From JABWAJ01 sp046153985 (GTDB lineage Bacteria; Bacteroidota; Bacteroidia; Chitinophagales; Saprospiraceae), in NCBI GenBank assembly GCA_046153985.1, contig JBJXFD010000360.1, positions 1-21,837 of the forward strand: 21,837 nt of DNA, read 5' to 3'. Under the pieces are notes generated by a model that was not told where the DNA came from, did no database searches, and saw only the letters and a list, made by a program, of their open reading frames with translations. Made by a program: the position numbers and the translations under genes. Below are positions 7,205-14,197 of the stretch, in pieces (the first letter of the stretch is position 1; each line of letters starts with the position of its first letter).

Positions 7205-7680
7205 TATTTTTTCATTTCGTCGTCCAGCATCAGGTCAGTCTCAAGGCTATCCTCCGGAAGAAAAATTTCCATTTCTTCCGTCGAAAAATCGTCTTCGGAA
7301 GCATCCACTAACCATCGGCCGCCTACTTTTACGAGTTTGTACTCGGTTTCATATTCGTCTTCATAGTCATCTTTCAATAAACACTTGCAAAAAGCAGTAT
7401 CCACTTTTTGTTCGCAACTAATATTGATAAAAGTTGTATTGAAAAGCGTGGAATCAATCGGATCGGCAGCGACCTGTTTGGCCAGCATGCTCAAAAACTC
7501 CTGCACTTTCGGGGTGCTCAGTTGTTTGGCTGACTCGAAGTCGTTTTTGTCGTAATGCGACTGGAACAATCGGATGATCTCCTCCGGAGTTCGTTTGTCT
7601 TCTTCGGGAGCAGGGGTGTTGTTACAGGCTTGCGCTATTGCAAGGAGCAACAGGGAAATGTAAATGGTGTAGCGGTTCAT
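7204..7680 (-). CDS. Small lipoprotein, DUF4878-like
   Basis: A 158-residue predicted lipoprotein. The signal peptide ends IAQAC, with the lipidated Cys at 19; the lipobox is loose, as is usual in Bacteroidota. The mature part has a helix resembling small NTF2-like/DUF4878 proteins (TPEEIIRLFQSHYDKNDFES) and a strand segment (EYKLVKVGGRWLVD), then a very acidic tail. The fold suggestion is from pattern only and the function is unknown. The stop TAG uses the first base of repeat A, so the native 3' end may have been altered by the repeat. Confidence 0.8.
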   Translation of the reverse strand: MNRYTIYISLLLLAIAQACNNTPAPEEDKRTPEEIIRLFQSHYDKNDFESAKQLSTPKVQEFLSMLAKQVAADPIDSTLFNTTFINISCEQKVDTAFCKCLLKDDYEDEYETEYKLVKVGGRWLVDASEDDFSTEEMEIFLPEDSLETDLMLDDEMKK

Positions 7681-7750
7681 GGCGCCGTCGGCTTGATTGA
7701 GTGAATGTTATCCTTCGAAGAGATCCCGCAGGGGTATCTCTAAAACAGGG

Positions 7751-7758
7751 CAAAATTA
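7751..7758 (-). promoter_or_regulatory. Candidate -7 box for the lipoprotein gene
   Basis: On the minus strand this reads TAATTTTG, matching TAnnTTTG, with about 65 bases of leader before the ATG at 7680. No TTG is found at the right distance upstream. Confidence 0.35.
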
Positions 7759-7771
7759 GTGAAAAATCAGC

Positions 7772-7779
7772 TACTTTTG
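7772..7779 (+). promoter_or_regulatory. -7-like box abutting the lpxK start
   Basis: TACTTTTG matches TAnnTTTG and ends only 5 bases before the lpxK ATG at 7785. If used, the transcript would start at or next to the ATG and be leaderless. No -33 TTG lies at the usual distance, so this is tentative. Confidence 0.35.
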
Positions 7780-7784
7780 TTTTT

Positions 7785-8858
7785 ATGGTCTATGCTACTT
7801 TGGTAAAGATATTGCTATCGCCTTTTTCCCTGCTGTACGGGTTGGGAATCAGTCTGCGGAATCTATTCTACCGCACCGGCATGCTTCGGTCGGTGTCCTT
7901 TAGTATTCCGGTCATTTCCGTGGGCAACCTGTCGGTAGGCGGCGCCGGAAAAACGCCCCATATCGAATATATCATCCGATTGCTGAAAGACTACGTCAAC
8001 GTGGCGACCCTTAGCCGGGGTTATGGCCGTAAAACCCAGGGTTTTATGGTAGTTGAATCGCACATGAACGCTGAACAGGCGGGCGACGAACCGCTTCAGT
8101 TCAAGCGCAAGTTCCCGGAGATTTTGGTCGGCGTTGCAGAAAGCCGCGCTTTGGCCATTCCGCGCCTGCTGATGGAAGACCCTGAGACGCAGGTTGTGCT
8201 GCTGGACGACGCGTTCCAGCACCGCGCGGTGGCGCCGGGACTGAATATTTTGCTGACCGAATACGGCAACCTTTTTACCCGGGATTTTTTGCTGCCTTCC
8301 GGCCGACTGCGCGAATGGCGCAGCGCTTACCGACGGGCCGATGTATTGGTGGTCACCAAATGCCCGCCGGAGCTTGAGCTTTCTGAAAAAGAAGCGCTGA
8401 TCCGCGAACTGAAGCTGCTACCGCACCAGAAAGTCTATTTTTCTTACTACGAATACGGTACGCCTTATTATTTGTTCAACCCGCGGTTTCAAACCAATTT
8501 GCAGGAAGACCGGGATGTGTTGCTTGTGAGCGCCATTGCCCGTACCGACTATCTGAAAACGTATGTTTCTCAAAATTCCCATGCTGTTTTTACTTTGGAA
8601 TACGAAGACCACCACTTCTTTGAGGAAAGCGAACTGGGCGACATCAAAAAAGCGTTCGAAAACATCACAACTGAAGGTCGGCAAAAAATGATTCTGACGA
8701 CCGAAAAGGATGCCGTCCGGTTAGAAATGCACAAACAATTCATCGTTGAAAACAAGTTGCCGGTATTCGTGATGCCGGTGCAGGTGCAGTTTCATTTTGA
8801 TGAAAAAATGCAATTTGATCAAACCATAAAGGATTTTCTGTTGAACTTTAAAGTCTGA
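7785..8858 (+). CDS. lpxK: Tetraacyldisaccharide 4'-kinase
   Basis: A 357-residue inner-membrane-associated kinase that phosphorylates the 4' position of the lipid A disaccharide precursor in the Raetz pathway. The N-terminal helix (LVKILLSPFSLLYGLGISLR) is followed by the P-loop VGNLSVGGAGKTP (residues 46-58), then TLSRGYGRK, AGDEPLQF, VVLLDDAFQHR and LPSGRLREW, all in family order, with TTEKDAVRL near the C-terminus. I place the start at the ATG at 7785: the frame extends upstream, but those 28 extra residues precede the usual N-terminus and cross the promoter-like region. The acyltransferase gene begins 6 bases after the stop, so the two form a lipid operon. Confidence 0.95.
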   Translation: MVYATLVKILLSPFSLLYGLGISLRNLFYRTGMLRSVSFSIPVISVGNLSVGGAGKTPHIEYIIRLLKDYVNVATLSRGYGRKTQGFMVVESHMNAEQAGDEPLQFKRKFPEILVGVAESRALAIPRLLMEDPETQVVLLDDAFQHRAVAPGLNILLTEYGNLFTRDFLLPSGRLREWRSAYRRADVLVVTKCPPELELSEKEALIRELKLLPHQKVYFSYYEYGTPYYLFNPRFQTNLQEDRDVLLVSAIARTDYLKTYVSQNSHAVFTLEYEDHHFFEESELGDIKKAFENITTEGRQKMILTTEKDAVRLEMHKQFIVENKLPVFVMPVQVQFHFDEKMQFDQTIKDFLLNFKV

Positions 8859-8864
8859 AAAACC

Positions 8865-10187
8865 TTGAATCCATTCCTTTCCGCGCTGTATCGGTTTCTT
8901 AAAATCCTTGCACGCATCGCTATCCGGATTTATTATCCCCGCACCACGATCATCAACCGGGCCGGACTGCGTTTTGACAACGCCGCCATTGTGGTTTCCA
9001 ACCACCCCAATACCCTCATTGATGTGCTGTTGTCGGCGTCCCGCATTCACCGGCAGGTTTTTTTTCTGGCCAACGCCGGTTTGTTTAAAACGCCCTTCAC
9101 CGACTGGCTTTTCAGCACGCTTTATTGTATCCCCATCGAACGCTACGACGATACCGGGGGCAAACCCCTCAACAATGCCCACGCTTTTGCCCGCTGCGAC
9201 GCTTTTTTGGGCGCAGGCGGCGCGCTCTTTATTGCTCCTGAAGGCAATAGCTGGATGCTGCGCCGGATGCAAAAGCTAAAAACCGGCACGGCTCGCATCG
9301 CCTTTAGCGCCGAAAGCAAACACAATTTCCAGCTGGGTTTAATGATCCGCCCGGTCGGCCTGACTTACGAGGACCCGCAACGCTTTGGCAGCCGGGTATT
9401 GGTACACGTTGGAGAGCCGATCCGCATCGCCGATTTTCGGGAGGATTACGCCAGCAATCCGATGGAAGCGGTGCGCAAGCTCACGGCTTTTCTGGAAGTC
9501 CGGATGCGCGCGCTGACCATTGATACCCTCGACGAGGACGAAGACCAACTGTTGCGGGTGATCGAGCGGGTGATGCGCAACAACCACGAGGAGTGGACCA
9601 ACGAACAACATTTTCTTCAGTCGCAAGCCACACTGGCATCTTTACGAACCTGGAAACAATCGTCGCCGCAAAGTTTTGAAACCTATCGGGCGCAGGCATT
9701 GGACTATAAGCAACAGTTAGAGACCCTGCGGCTTACCGATCGGGCGGTCGTTGCCCGCCAGCAACCGAATGCGGGCCTGTTGCGCTGGTTGCAAATTCCG
9801 CTCGCCCTGCTGGGGCTGCCGGTTTTTTTGTACGGCTGGATCAACCATTGGTTACCGGCAGGCATTCCTGTGCTCCTGAAGCGAAAACTGAAACTTTATC
9901 CCGGCTACGATGCTACGGTAAAATTGACCGCCGGGCTTTTTACGTTCCCTTTGTTTTATTGGCTGCAATCGGAAGCGGTGGAGGCGTGGATCGGCAATGC
10001 GGCTTCGTGGTGGTACCTGCTCACCTTGCCCTTAGCTGGCTGGGGGGCGCTTCTTTTTCAAAAGCAGGTCCCGAAATGGCAGGCGGACTGGCGGATTTGG
10101 CGGTTGGCGCGGCGGGAACCGGAGGTGGTGCGGAAGTTGGAAGAATTACGCCCCACAGCTCCACCTGAAGGAGGAATACATGAATAG
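8865..10187 (+). CDS. Glycerolipid acyltransferase (PlsC superfamily, Gpt2/Sct1-like)
   Basis: A 440-residue membrane enzyme expected to transfer an acyl chain to glycerol-3-phosphate or lysophosphatidate. Motif I is NHPNTLIDV (H47, D53), with one more residue between His and Asp than classic PlsC, as in the yeast Gpt2/Sct1 branch. IPIER (89-93) and APEGNSW (124-130) with the following KTGTARIA are motifs II and III. Two or three hydrophobic segments follow at about 304-335 and 355-410. The TTG start at 8865 is 6 bases after the lpxK stop, with an in-frame stop just upstream. The last codons and the TAG lie in a repeat unit (GAATACATGAATAG), so the natural C-terminus may differ. The exact substrate is unknown. 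Confidence 0.88.
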   Translation: MNPFLSALYRFLKILARIAIRIYYPRTTIINRAGLRFDNAAIVVSNHPNTLIDVLLSASRIHRQVFFLANAGLFKTPFTDWLFSTLYCIPIERYDDTGGKPLNNAHAFARCDAFLGAGGALFIAPEGNSWMLRRMQKLKTGTARIAFSAESKHNFQLGLMIRPVGLTYEDPQRFGSRVLVHVGEPIRIADFREDYASNPMEAVRKLTAFLEVRMRALTIDTLDEDEDQLLRVIERVMRNNHEEWTNEQHFLQSQATLASLRTWKQSSPQSFETYRAQALDYKQQLETLRLTDRAVVARQQPNAGLLRWLQIPLALLGLPVFLYGWINHWLPAGIPVLLKRKLKLYPGYDATVKLTAGLFTFPLFYWLQSEAVEAWIGNAASWWYLLTLPLAGWGALLFQKQVPKWQADWRIWRLARREPEVVRKLEELRPTAPPEGGIHE

Positions 10188-10305
10188 TACCGGGTAATCC
10201 TGAAAGGATTGAATAGGAATAGCCGCCGATGAAATCGGTGGTAGAAAGGCGGATATAAACTGCGGGTAACCGCGATACCGGCGAGCGTGGGCTTCGGCAC
10301 AAGCC
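10159..10305. repeat. Cluster of short palindromes with GAATA-GAATAG motif
   Basis: Five small hairpins in a row: CTCC/GGAG at 10159-10173, AATCC/GGATT at 10196-10210, GCCGCCGAT/ATCGGTGGT at about 10222-10242, GCGG/CCGC at 10262-10273 and GGCTT/AAGCC at 10290-10305. The first two are each followed by a linker word, GAATACATGAATAG (10174-10187) and GAATAGGAATAG (10211-10222). The block fills the convergent gap between the acyltransferase and the 120-residue gene and provides the former's stop codon. I recall similar GAATA-GAATAG palindromes as dispersed repeats in Bacteroidota genomes, from memory only. Confidence 0.75.
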
Positions 10306-10308
10306 GGG

Positions 10309-10671
10309 TTAGGGCAGTTTAATTTTTACTTCCTTTTCTGTATTAATGCGGCTCGTGTCACTTATAAGTAGACTAAGGGTATCTTGCCCTATAATTTCAT
10401 ATTCATTTAGGTAATTATACCTTTCATAGCTTTCCAAAACTTCTTCAACATTTTTCTCAAATTTCCTTATTTGTATGTACGACTGGCTTGATGCATTTGA
10501 TGGTATATAGTGTATTTTTAAAGAATACTCTTTATTAGGAATGTCAATTTGCTCTATCACTTTAAACTCGTCATCAAAAATGGAAAAATTAGCCAGCTTA
10601 TAGATTCCATAGATAACAAGCGAGGCAAACATTACTCCCAGAATTCCAAGAAAAAATATTTTCCCACTCAT
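10309..10671 (-). CDS. Small AT-rich membrane-anchored protein of unknown function
   Basis: A 120-residue protein with one N-terminal hydrophobic segment (residues about 5-27, FFLGILGVMFASLVIYGIYK) and a polar, strand-rich remainder. I recognise no family. Its DNA is visibly AT-richer than every neighbouring gene, and its codons follow (AAA, ATT, TAT). It lies between two clusters of palindromic repeats, which suggests recent arrival or relaxed selection. Its stop codon (10309-10311) abuts the repeat cluster at 10159-10305. No clear promoter box was found upstream. It is probably real because the signal-anchor start and reading frame hold for its full length. Confidence 0.65.
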   Translation of the reverse strand: MSGKIFFLGILGVMFASLVIYGIYKLANFSIFDDEFKVIEQIDIPNKEYSLKIHYIPSNASSQSYIQIRKFEKNVEEVLESYERYNYLNEYEIIGQDTLSLLISDTSRINTEKEVKIKLP

Positions 10672-10734
10672 GGCGTATACGTTTTTTTATAGTATTGAAA
10701 GCCTGCTTGTATCCATTGTTGATCTCTTGAGTCA

Positions 10735-10872
10735 CCGCTCGCGCGATGGCTCCACCCTTATCCTGTCCCATAAAATAAAAAACTTCCGCTCGCGCGTAGG
10801 CTCCGCCTCGCGTGTCCTATTTGTCGGGTTTTACCCGACTTTTCGACGGTCTACCAGCTAAAGCTGGTGACC
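10735..10872. repeat. Second palindromic repeat cluster, downstream of the TPR gene
   Basis: Two 22-base direct repeats starting CCGCTCGCGCG lie at 10735-10756 and 10786-10807, identical at 19 of 22 positions. They are followed by the hairpin GTCGGGT/ACCCGAC (10823-10839) and an 11-pair hairpin with one bulge, GGTC-ACCAGCT/AGCTGGT-GACC (10848-10872). The last hairpin ends 2 bases from the TPR gene's stop codon. No U tract follows on the minus strand, so these are not standard terminators. They fill most of the 203-base gap between the 120-residue gene and the TPR gene, with no ORF inside. Confidence 0.75.
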
Positions 10873-10874
10873 AC

Positions 10875-11888
10875 TTACTGGACTTTTCCTCCAACCCGTG
10901 CCAATCCTTCCTTCGCCAGTTCATAATCGGGCGCCATGCGCAGGGCTTGTTCGTAGTCGCTTTTAGCCTGGCTGAATTTGCCCAGATTTTCCGCGGCCAC
11001 GGCCCGAAAAGCGTAGGCTTTGATGTAGGTTGGAGAAACTTTCAGGGCCAGATCGAACTGCTGGTAGGCCTGATTGAACGAGTCTAATTCCATATATAGC
11101 AACCCGGCATTGAAATAGCCGTCTTCGTATTGCGGATCAGTTATATTGATTTCTTTATACAGCGCAATAGCGCCATTCAGGTCATCCTTCGCAGTCAGGT
11201 ATTCGGCTTTGGCGTGCAGGGCCACCGGGTTTTTCGGATCTACGCGGATGGCGTTGTCGAAAAACCGGCTCGCCATTTTGCTCTTGATGGCGGCATGCAG
11301 TTGTCCGAGGTTGATCCAGGCATCGGTCATTTCGGGATCCAGTTCCACCGCCGACTGGAAGCTGTTGATGGAACGCACCGTGTCGCCAAGCTCTTTAAAA
11401 TTCATGCCAAACATGAAAAAAGCATCCGCCGTTTGCGGGTCAATTTTCAGGATGCGGTCAATGGTTTTCATCGAATTTTCGTATTGCTTCAGGATGTATT
11501 GCACTTCGCACAACTTCAACAGGGTCGGGATGCGTTCCGGGTGGAGCAGCGCCGCGCGCTCCATGGTTTTAAGCGCTAAGCGCGACTGAAAATAATCGAG
11601 GTAAACATCCGCAAGCAGGTGGTGGTATTCGGCTTTGACCGAATCTAAAAGTAGGGCTTTCTGAAGGTCGCGAATGGCGAAATCGTAGCCGTCATTTTCG
11701 TAATACAGCGCCGCACGTTGCGCATAAAGCTCCGCATTGAGGGAATCTTTGAGGATTTGCGCCGAAAGGTTATCAAGAGCCGGATTGCCGGTTGCCGCTT
11801 CCGTTGTCGCAGCATTTTGATCGGATGATTCGTTGCGGTTGCAGGCGATGAGCGCCAGAACTACCAATGCGAGTATGATTTTTTTCAC
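10875..11888 (-). CDS. TPR-repeat lipoprotein
   Basis: A 337-residue predicted lipoprotein (lipobox ALIAC, Cys16) followed by a low-complexity linker (about 20-36) and roughly eight tetratricopeptide repeats covering about 40-335. Examples are AELYAQRAALYYENDGYDFA, TADAFFMFGMNFKELGDTVR and IKAYAFRAVAAENLGKFSQA. TPR superhelices bind proteins, so this is probably a periplasmic or outer-membrane scaffold; the partner is unknown. The start is GTG at 11888, which puts the signal peptide right at the N-terminus. It lies 48 bases downstream of the flavin reductase-like gene, possibly in one transcript. Confidence 0.88.
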   Translation of the reverse strand: MKKIILALVVLALIACNRNESSDQNAATTEAATGNPALDNLSAQILKDSLNAELYAQRAALYYENDGYDFAIRDLQKALLLDSVKAEYHHLLADVYLDYFQSRLALKTMERAALLHPERIPTLLKLCEVQYILKQYENSMKTIDRILKIDPQTADAFFMFGMNFKELGDTVRSINSFQSAVELDPEMTDAWINLGQLHAAIKSKMASRFFDNAIRVDPKNPVALHAKAEYLTAKDDLNGAIALYKEINITDPQYEDGYFNAGLLYMELDSFNQAYQQFDLALKVSPTYIKAYAFRAVAAENLGKFSQAKSDYEQALRMAPDYELAKEGLARVGGKVQ

Positions 11889-11936
11889 CGTGTATCTACT
11901 TTTATTCGGCTTGCGAAGTTATGGATTTTTATTGAT

Positions 11937-12821
11937 TTACAACTGCGCCCCCAGCCAGGCAATGCGCGCCGCAAGTTCTGTGTTCTCTTTCGCCAATTCT
12001 TTCTGGGCTAAGCGGTGCAGCTCTTCCAGCGGCATTTGAGCCTGTAACGCTTCCCGGATATAAGCTTCTCCACGCAGCGCCTCGATGGCCGCAGGTTGTG
12101 GCGCTTCCACCAGTCCCGCCAACTGTCCGAGGTTGTTGCCGGTCAGAATTTTGCTGTCGCGGACGTTCGCCGGCAACTGGTCGAAACCGAGGCATACCGG
12201 CAGGTAAGGCTGCACAATCGTATGGATGGCTTCCCCGCTGGCCCGCACGTAATACGCGCGGCCCATGCGCCCCATCAAGTCAATTTTATGCGGATTGATC
12301 CGGTTTTTTTCATCGAGAATCCGTTCGTCTATATGTATCAGCAGGACTTCGCAGACGATGAGGTTCCCGGCGCCACCTTCTGTTCCCAAGGGAATAATTT
12401 GCTTCACCCGGCACTCCATCTGCACCGGCGATTCCTGCACGCGGAAAGGCTTCACCAGTTCGGAAGGGATGGGCGTGAGCCCCGATTTTTCAAACTCGCT
12501 GATGCCTGCCGGAAATTCCACACTGGCCACGGCCACCTGCCGGACGATGCTGTAAGTCACCACATTGATGACCACCTCCCCGGTCATTTCCACATTGTGC
12601 AGCGTATCTTTGGTGGTATTGTTTCCAACGCGGCGGTTGGATGAAAAAATCAGCGTGGGCGGATTAGAGCTGAACGCATTGAAAAAGCTGTAAGGCGCCA
12701 GATTGGCTACGCCGTGTTCATCAACGGTGCTTGCAAAGGCAATCGGGCGTGGCGCAACGGCGCCAAGCAGGTATTGGTGAAGTTCAGATGTTGGCGTTTG
12801 ATTAGGATCTATCGTTATCAT
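11937..12821 (-). CDS. Flavin reductase-like domain protein (FMN-binding split barrel)
   Basis: A 294-residue cytoplasmic protein. Residues about 10-205 form the flavin reductase-like split barrel: PRPIAFASTVDEHGVANLAP, YSFFNAFSSNPPTLIFSS, and the later HIDERILDE and LMGRMGRAYYVR segments. Such proteins bind FMN and act as flavin or small-molecule oxidoreductases; the substrate cannot be read from the sequence. The C-terminal 85 residues are outside the barrel, and from about 240 are helical and charged (LHRLAQKELAKENTELAARI), perhaps for dimerisation. It is divergent from recA. Confidence 0.88.
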   Translation of the reverse strand: MITIDPNQTPTSELHQYLLGAVAPRPIAFASTVDEHGVANLAPYSFFNAFSSNPPTLIFSSNRRVGNNTTKDTLHNVEMTGEVVINVVTYSIVRQVAVASVEFPAGISEFEKSGLTPIPSELVKPFRVQESPVQMECRVKQIIPLGTEGGAGNLIVCEVLLIHIDERILDEKNRINPHKIDLMGRMGRAYYVRASGEAIHTIVQPYLPVCLGFDQLPANVRDSKILTGNNLGQLAGLVEAPQPAAIEALRGEAYIREALQAQMPLEELHRLAQKELAKENTELAARIAWLGAQL

Positions 12822-12887
12822 ACTATATTGCGGTTGTAAGGGCGCAATTTATGAACGCCTTACTGAAAAATTAAGTATTAATGAAAA

Positions 12888-12917
12888 TTGGAAAGCGGGA
12901 GAACTGCACTAACTTTG
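12888..12917 (+). promoter_or_regulatory. recA promoter P1
   Basis: TTG (12888-12890), 19-base spacer, TAACTTTG (12910-12917): an exact -33/-7 match. The transcript would carry about 100 bases of leader. Confidence 0.75.
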
Positions 12918-12936
12918 GTTGGTTGGAGAAAAAAAG

Positions 12937-12953
12937 ATGCAGAAAACTTGCAT
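12937..12953. promoter_or_regulatory. Candidate operator at recA: ATGCA-N7-TGCAT
   Basis: A perfect inverted repeat of five-base half-sites separated by GAAAACT. It covers the -33 TTG of P2 and lies downstream of P1, so a bound repressor could block both promoters. It is not the E. coli or Bacillus SOS box. That it serves LexA is only a guess. Confidence 0.35.
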
Positions 12954-12977
12954 TATGAAACAATAGTTTTAAATTTG
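12948..12977 (+). promoter_or_regulatory. recA promoter P2
   Basis: TTG (12948-12950), 19-base spacer, TAAATTTG (12970-12977): a second exact match with the same spacing as P1. The predicted leader is about 40 bases. Confidence 0.75.
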
Positions 12978-13022
12978 TTCGTCATTTCAACAAAAAGTGT
13001 TCTTAAACAAAAAGCAGCATAC

Positions 13023-14078
13023 ATGTCATCAGAAAAAGAATCCAAACAGAAATCACTCCAGTCTGCAGTTGATCGTCTGGAAAAGACCTACGGAAAAGGC
13101 ATCATCATGCGCATGGGAGACAAACAGGTGCTGGACGTGGAAACTATTTCCACCGGGTCACTTGGCTTAGACATCGCGCTTGGCGTCAATGGCCTTCCCA
13201 AAGGTCGGATCATTGAAATTTATGGTCCTGAATCTTCCGGTAAAACCACACTGGCCATTCACGCCATTGCGCAATGCCAAAAACAAGGCGGTATTGCCGC
13301 ATTTATTGATGCGGAACACGCTTTTGACCGCACCTACGCGGAAGCGCTTGGCGTTGATACCGACAACCTGCTCATTTCACAGCCCGACGACGGGGAACAG
13401 GCGCTCGAAATCACCGAAAACCTGATCCGTTCCAGCGCCATTGACATCATCGTCATTGACTCGGTAGCAGCATTGGTGCCCAAGGCCGAAATCGAAGGCG
13501 AAATGGGCGATTCCAAAATGGGCCTCCAGGCTCGTTTGATGTCGCAGGCCATGCGGAAACTGACGGCTACCATTGGCAAAACCGGCTGTTGCTGCATTTT
13601 CATCAACCAGTTGCGCGAAAAAATCGGCGTCATGTTCGGCAATCCCGAAACAACAACCGGTGGGAACGCCCTGAAATTTTACGCTTCCGTACGACTCGAT
13701 ATCCGCAAATCCGGCGCTGCCATTAAAGACAAGGAAGGCAACCTGATCGGTAACCACGTGAAAGTGAAAGTGGTGAAAAACAAATTAGCGCCACCTTTCC
13801 GCACGGCTGAATTTGACATCATCTTTGGGGAAGGCATCTCCAAATCCGGTGAAATTATTGACATCGGTGTCGAATACAACGTGGTAGAAAAAAGCGGCGC
13901 CTGGTACGCTTACAACGGCGCTAAAATTGCGCAGGGCCGGGAAGCTGCCCGCCAGTTCCTGCTCGACAACCCGGAAGTTGCCGATGAAATGGAAGTGAAA
14001 ATCAAAGCACAAATCGCAGCAAGCGGTGGCGCGAAAAAAGTGGCGCTTAAGGATGCGGATGTGGACGGGGACGATTAA
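13023..14078 (+). CDS. recA: Recombinase RecA
   Basis: A 351-residue ATP-dependent strand-exchange protein that coats single-stranded DNA for homologous recombination and, where LexA exists, triggers its self-cleavage. Walker A is GPESSGKTT (residues 68-76), with FIDAEHAFD (94-102) after it, IIVIDSVAAL as Walker B, and MFGNPETTTGGNALKFYASV spanning loop L2. The C-terminus is acidic (KDADVDGDD), as in the family. The frame is open for 45 more codons upstream, but that part crosses both promoters; MSSEKESKQKSLQSAVDRL is the usual RecA opening, so the ATG at 13023 is chosen. Monocistronic, closed by a long hairpin. Confidence 0.98.
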   Translation: MSSEKESKQKSLQSAVDRLEKTYGKGIIMRMGDKQVLDVETISTGSLGLDIALGVNGLPKGRIIEIYGPESSGKTTLAIHAIAQCQKQGGIAAFIDAEHAFDRTYAEALGVDTDNLLISQPDDGEQALEITENLIRSSAIDIIVIDSVAALVPKAEIEGEMGDSKMGLQARLMSQAMRKLTATIGKTGCCCIFINQLREKIGVMFGNPETTTGGNALKFYASVRLDIRKSGAAIKDKEGNLIGNHVKVKVVKNKLAPPFRTAEFDIIFGEGISKSGEIIDIGVEYNVVEKSGAWYAYNGAKIAQGREAARQFLLDNPEVADEMEVKIKAQIAASGGAKKVALKDADVDGDD

Positions 14079-14089
14079 TACACCTATGC

Positions 14090-14149
14090 ACAAGGGGCAA
14101 AAGGCAAGGGGCAAGTTGGCAACTTGCCTCTTGCCAATTTGCCCCTTGT
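14090..14149 (+). terminator. Long hairpin after recA
   Basis: ACAAGGGGCAA (14090-14100) pairs with TTGCCCCTTGT (14139-14149). Inside it GGCAAGGGGCAAG pairs with CTTGCCTCTTGCC at 12 of 13 positions around a 7-base loop, leaving only small asymmetries: about 23 pairs. The T tract is poor. A second hairpin CCCGC-TAT-GCGGG follows at 14154-14166. It sits in the 119-base convergent gap between recA and the M1 peptidase gene and probably stops transcription from either side. Confidence 0.65.
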
Positions 14150-14197
14150 CAACCCCGCTATGCGGGACAAGCTTTGCCTTTTGTCTCTTAAAAACCC

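Noticed and set aside
10159..10305. Possible CRISPR array
   Set aside because: The units are unequal hairpins with no constant repeat and spacer lengths, and no cas genes are nearby.
12888..13022. 45-codon N-terminal extension of RecA
   Set aside because: It spans both promoters and does not resemble any RecA N-terminus; the family start is at 13023.
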